A DNA stretch of 16,735 bases, taken from Oehlia diaphana (lineage: Eukaryota; Glomeromycota; Glomeromycetes; Glomerales; Glomeraceae). Shown here in pieces: positions 15,915-16,735 of the stretch. Each line of letters opens with the position of its first letter. Positions within the stretch are counted from its first letter, which is position 1. The position numbers and the translations under genes are program-made. The DNA lies in the NCBI GenBank assembly GCA_003833135.1, contig QZLH01000742.1:37437-54171 (forward strand), written 5' to 3'. Under the pieces are notes generated by a model, which saw only the letters and a program-made list of their open reading frames with translations, was not told the DNA's origin and did no database searches.

Positions 15915-16735
15915 TTATTCTTTATCAGAAGATACTGTAGAACTTTTTCGTCTAAGCCTGTTTGATTTAGACCTTGACGCATAGAACAGAAGAGAATTAT
16001 TAACAATTGTGATGTTTTAAAAAAAAATACAGAAAATAGATTAGCTTTTTTTCAATTCCGGTTAAAATAGGTTTAACGAAATCATACTCTCAATACTAAT
16101 AAAGCCTCCACAAAATGTGTTAAAATTTCTGCATCAGTTGGCTGTACCAGAATTATAATTGATCGTAAATGGTAGAGACGCTGAATGTCATCAATATCTT
16201 TAATAAGAACGCTTAGATGCATCATTTCTCCTATAAGATAATCTTTAAACCTTAGAATTATCAAACAATTAACCAAATCTATAAAGAAAGAAGCATACCC
16301 GCCACTTGGATTCCGAGAATCCCAAATTCATCTTTGTCAGGTCTACAACCCTTATGAACGTATGCCATACCATCATTCATTTCCCGCCATAGCTTAATTT
16401 TATCATTTTTTTCTTTACTATCAATGCATATCAAGCGTGAAGATTCTGTAAAAATAAGTTCATATAATTTTTCTTCCCGCTCTATTATATACATAACGTC
16501 TGATCATTTCCCTTGTTTTCCTCTTCTATCTGCACTAGCCATACTTTGACGCTTGGCCCTAAATATAAATGAACATTAATTCATAATATCACATGTAACA
16601 TAGCCTATCAAACTTACGTGCTAATAAAAGCTGATTTTCCAATTGGGAGCTTTTTCAGTGCAGAGCGGATAACAGGAACAATTACATCTGTTATGTACAT
16701 TCCCTCACTCTGAGATTTAGCATACTGAGGTTCAA
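15915..16735 (-). pseudogene. 3' part of a four-exon gene of unknown function, probably inactivated (5' end off window)
   Basis: Spliced on the minus strand: exon A 16735-16618 (partial), intron 16617-16559 (GTAAGT...TTTAG), exon B 16558-16299, intron 16298-16231 (GTATGC...TATAG), exon C 16230-16088, intron 16087-16017 (GTATGA...), exon D 16016-15915. The joined frame reads SEGMYITDVIVPVIRSAL, STAKRQSMASADRRG, KLYELIFTESSRLIC, LWREMNDGMAYVHKGCRPDK, FGILGIQVAG|EMMHLSVLIKDID, and HFVEALLVLR|NITIVNNSLL. I recall similar wording (TESSR, GIQVAG, NVLI-D, LLLR-N) in an abundant family of uncharacterised glomeromycotan proteins but have no function for it. Two lesions are visible: TGA at 16506-16504, where Arg is likely, and the last intron ends AA instead of AG at 16018-16017. 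Confidence 0.6.

Noticed and set aside
265..16506. Alternative genetic code with TAA/TAG read as Gln
   Set aside because: TGA also appears at apparent Arg/Trp positions, frameshifts accompany many stops, and the intact RING gene needs no recoding and ends normally at TAA.
1..16735. CRISPR array, tRNA, rRNA or bacterial operon
   Set aside because: No regularly spaced palindromic repeats with unique spacers, no cloverleaf and no conserved rRNA words were seen; introns point to a eukaryote.

Overview
The window looks like AT-rich, repeat-laden nuclear DNA from a glomeromycotan (arbuscular mycorrhizal) fungus, most likely Rhizophagus or a close relative. The reasons are short spliceosomal introns (59-126 bp), very AT-rich intergenic DNA, a RING-H2 gene of fungal type, and decayed transposable-element proteins whose wording (FAR1/MULE transposase, Ty3-type Gag, coiled-coil families) I recognise from memory as Rhizophagus-like. 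No database search was possible, so the taxon is an inference. One gene, the RING-H2 protein, looks intact. Almost everything else is a broken mobile element or fragment.

Layout, left to right. (1) 1-264: AT-rich repeat-like DNA. (2) about 265-1410, minus: a heavily mutated FAR1/MULE-type transposase pseudogene. (3) 1411-2633: AT-rich DNA with a cluster of CAGGTGA/TCACCTG hairpins. (4) 2634-4751, minus: an intact two-exon RING-H2 E3-ligase-like gene with a probable N-myristoylation signal; its single intron splits the RING. (5) 5274-6337: a 1.06-kb DNA transposon derivative with 27-bp imperfect terminal inverted repeats, eight subterminal GGGTAA motifs and a remnant zinc-finger coding region. 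(6) 6325-7410, minus: a coiled-coil gene with one nonsense codon, truncated by element 5; a 50-bp x 3 minisatellite sits at its 5' end, and a broken HTH-protein gene lies beyond on the plus strand (7592-8082). (7) 8077-11585, minus: a truncated Ty3-type LTR retrotransposon (one LTR, gag, protease, then an unexpected coiled-coil tail; no RT, RNase H or integrase seen). (8) 11710-15317: a Maverick/Polinton-like gene cluster containing a coiled-coil gene (minus), an integrase carrying a C-terminal zinc-finger plus nuclease-like domain (plus), an A32-like packaging-type ATPase (plus) and another coiled-coil gene (minus). (9) 15452-15661, minus: a short coiled-coil ORF preceded by sharp inverted repeats. 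(10) 15915-16735, minus: the 3' part of a four-exon gene of unrecognised function, carrying a nonsense codon and a lost splice acceptor.

The most interesting unit is region 8. It pairs a Polinton-type integrase fused to a treble-clef/PD-(D/E)XK-like nuclease module with an FtsK/HerA-type packaging ATPase and coiled-coil proteins. No DNA polymerase, protease or capsid gene is visible in the window. The copy is dead: the integrase has a stop codon and an apparent E-to-K change at the third catalytic residue, and the ATPase is frameshifted. Most inferred nonsense changes across the window fit C-to-T or G-to-A transitions, which suggests methylation-linked or RIP-like decay. The RING gene is spared.
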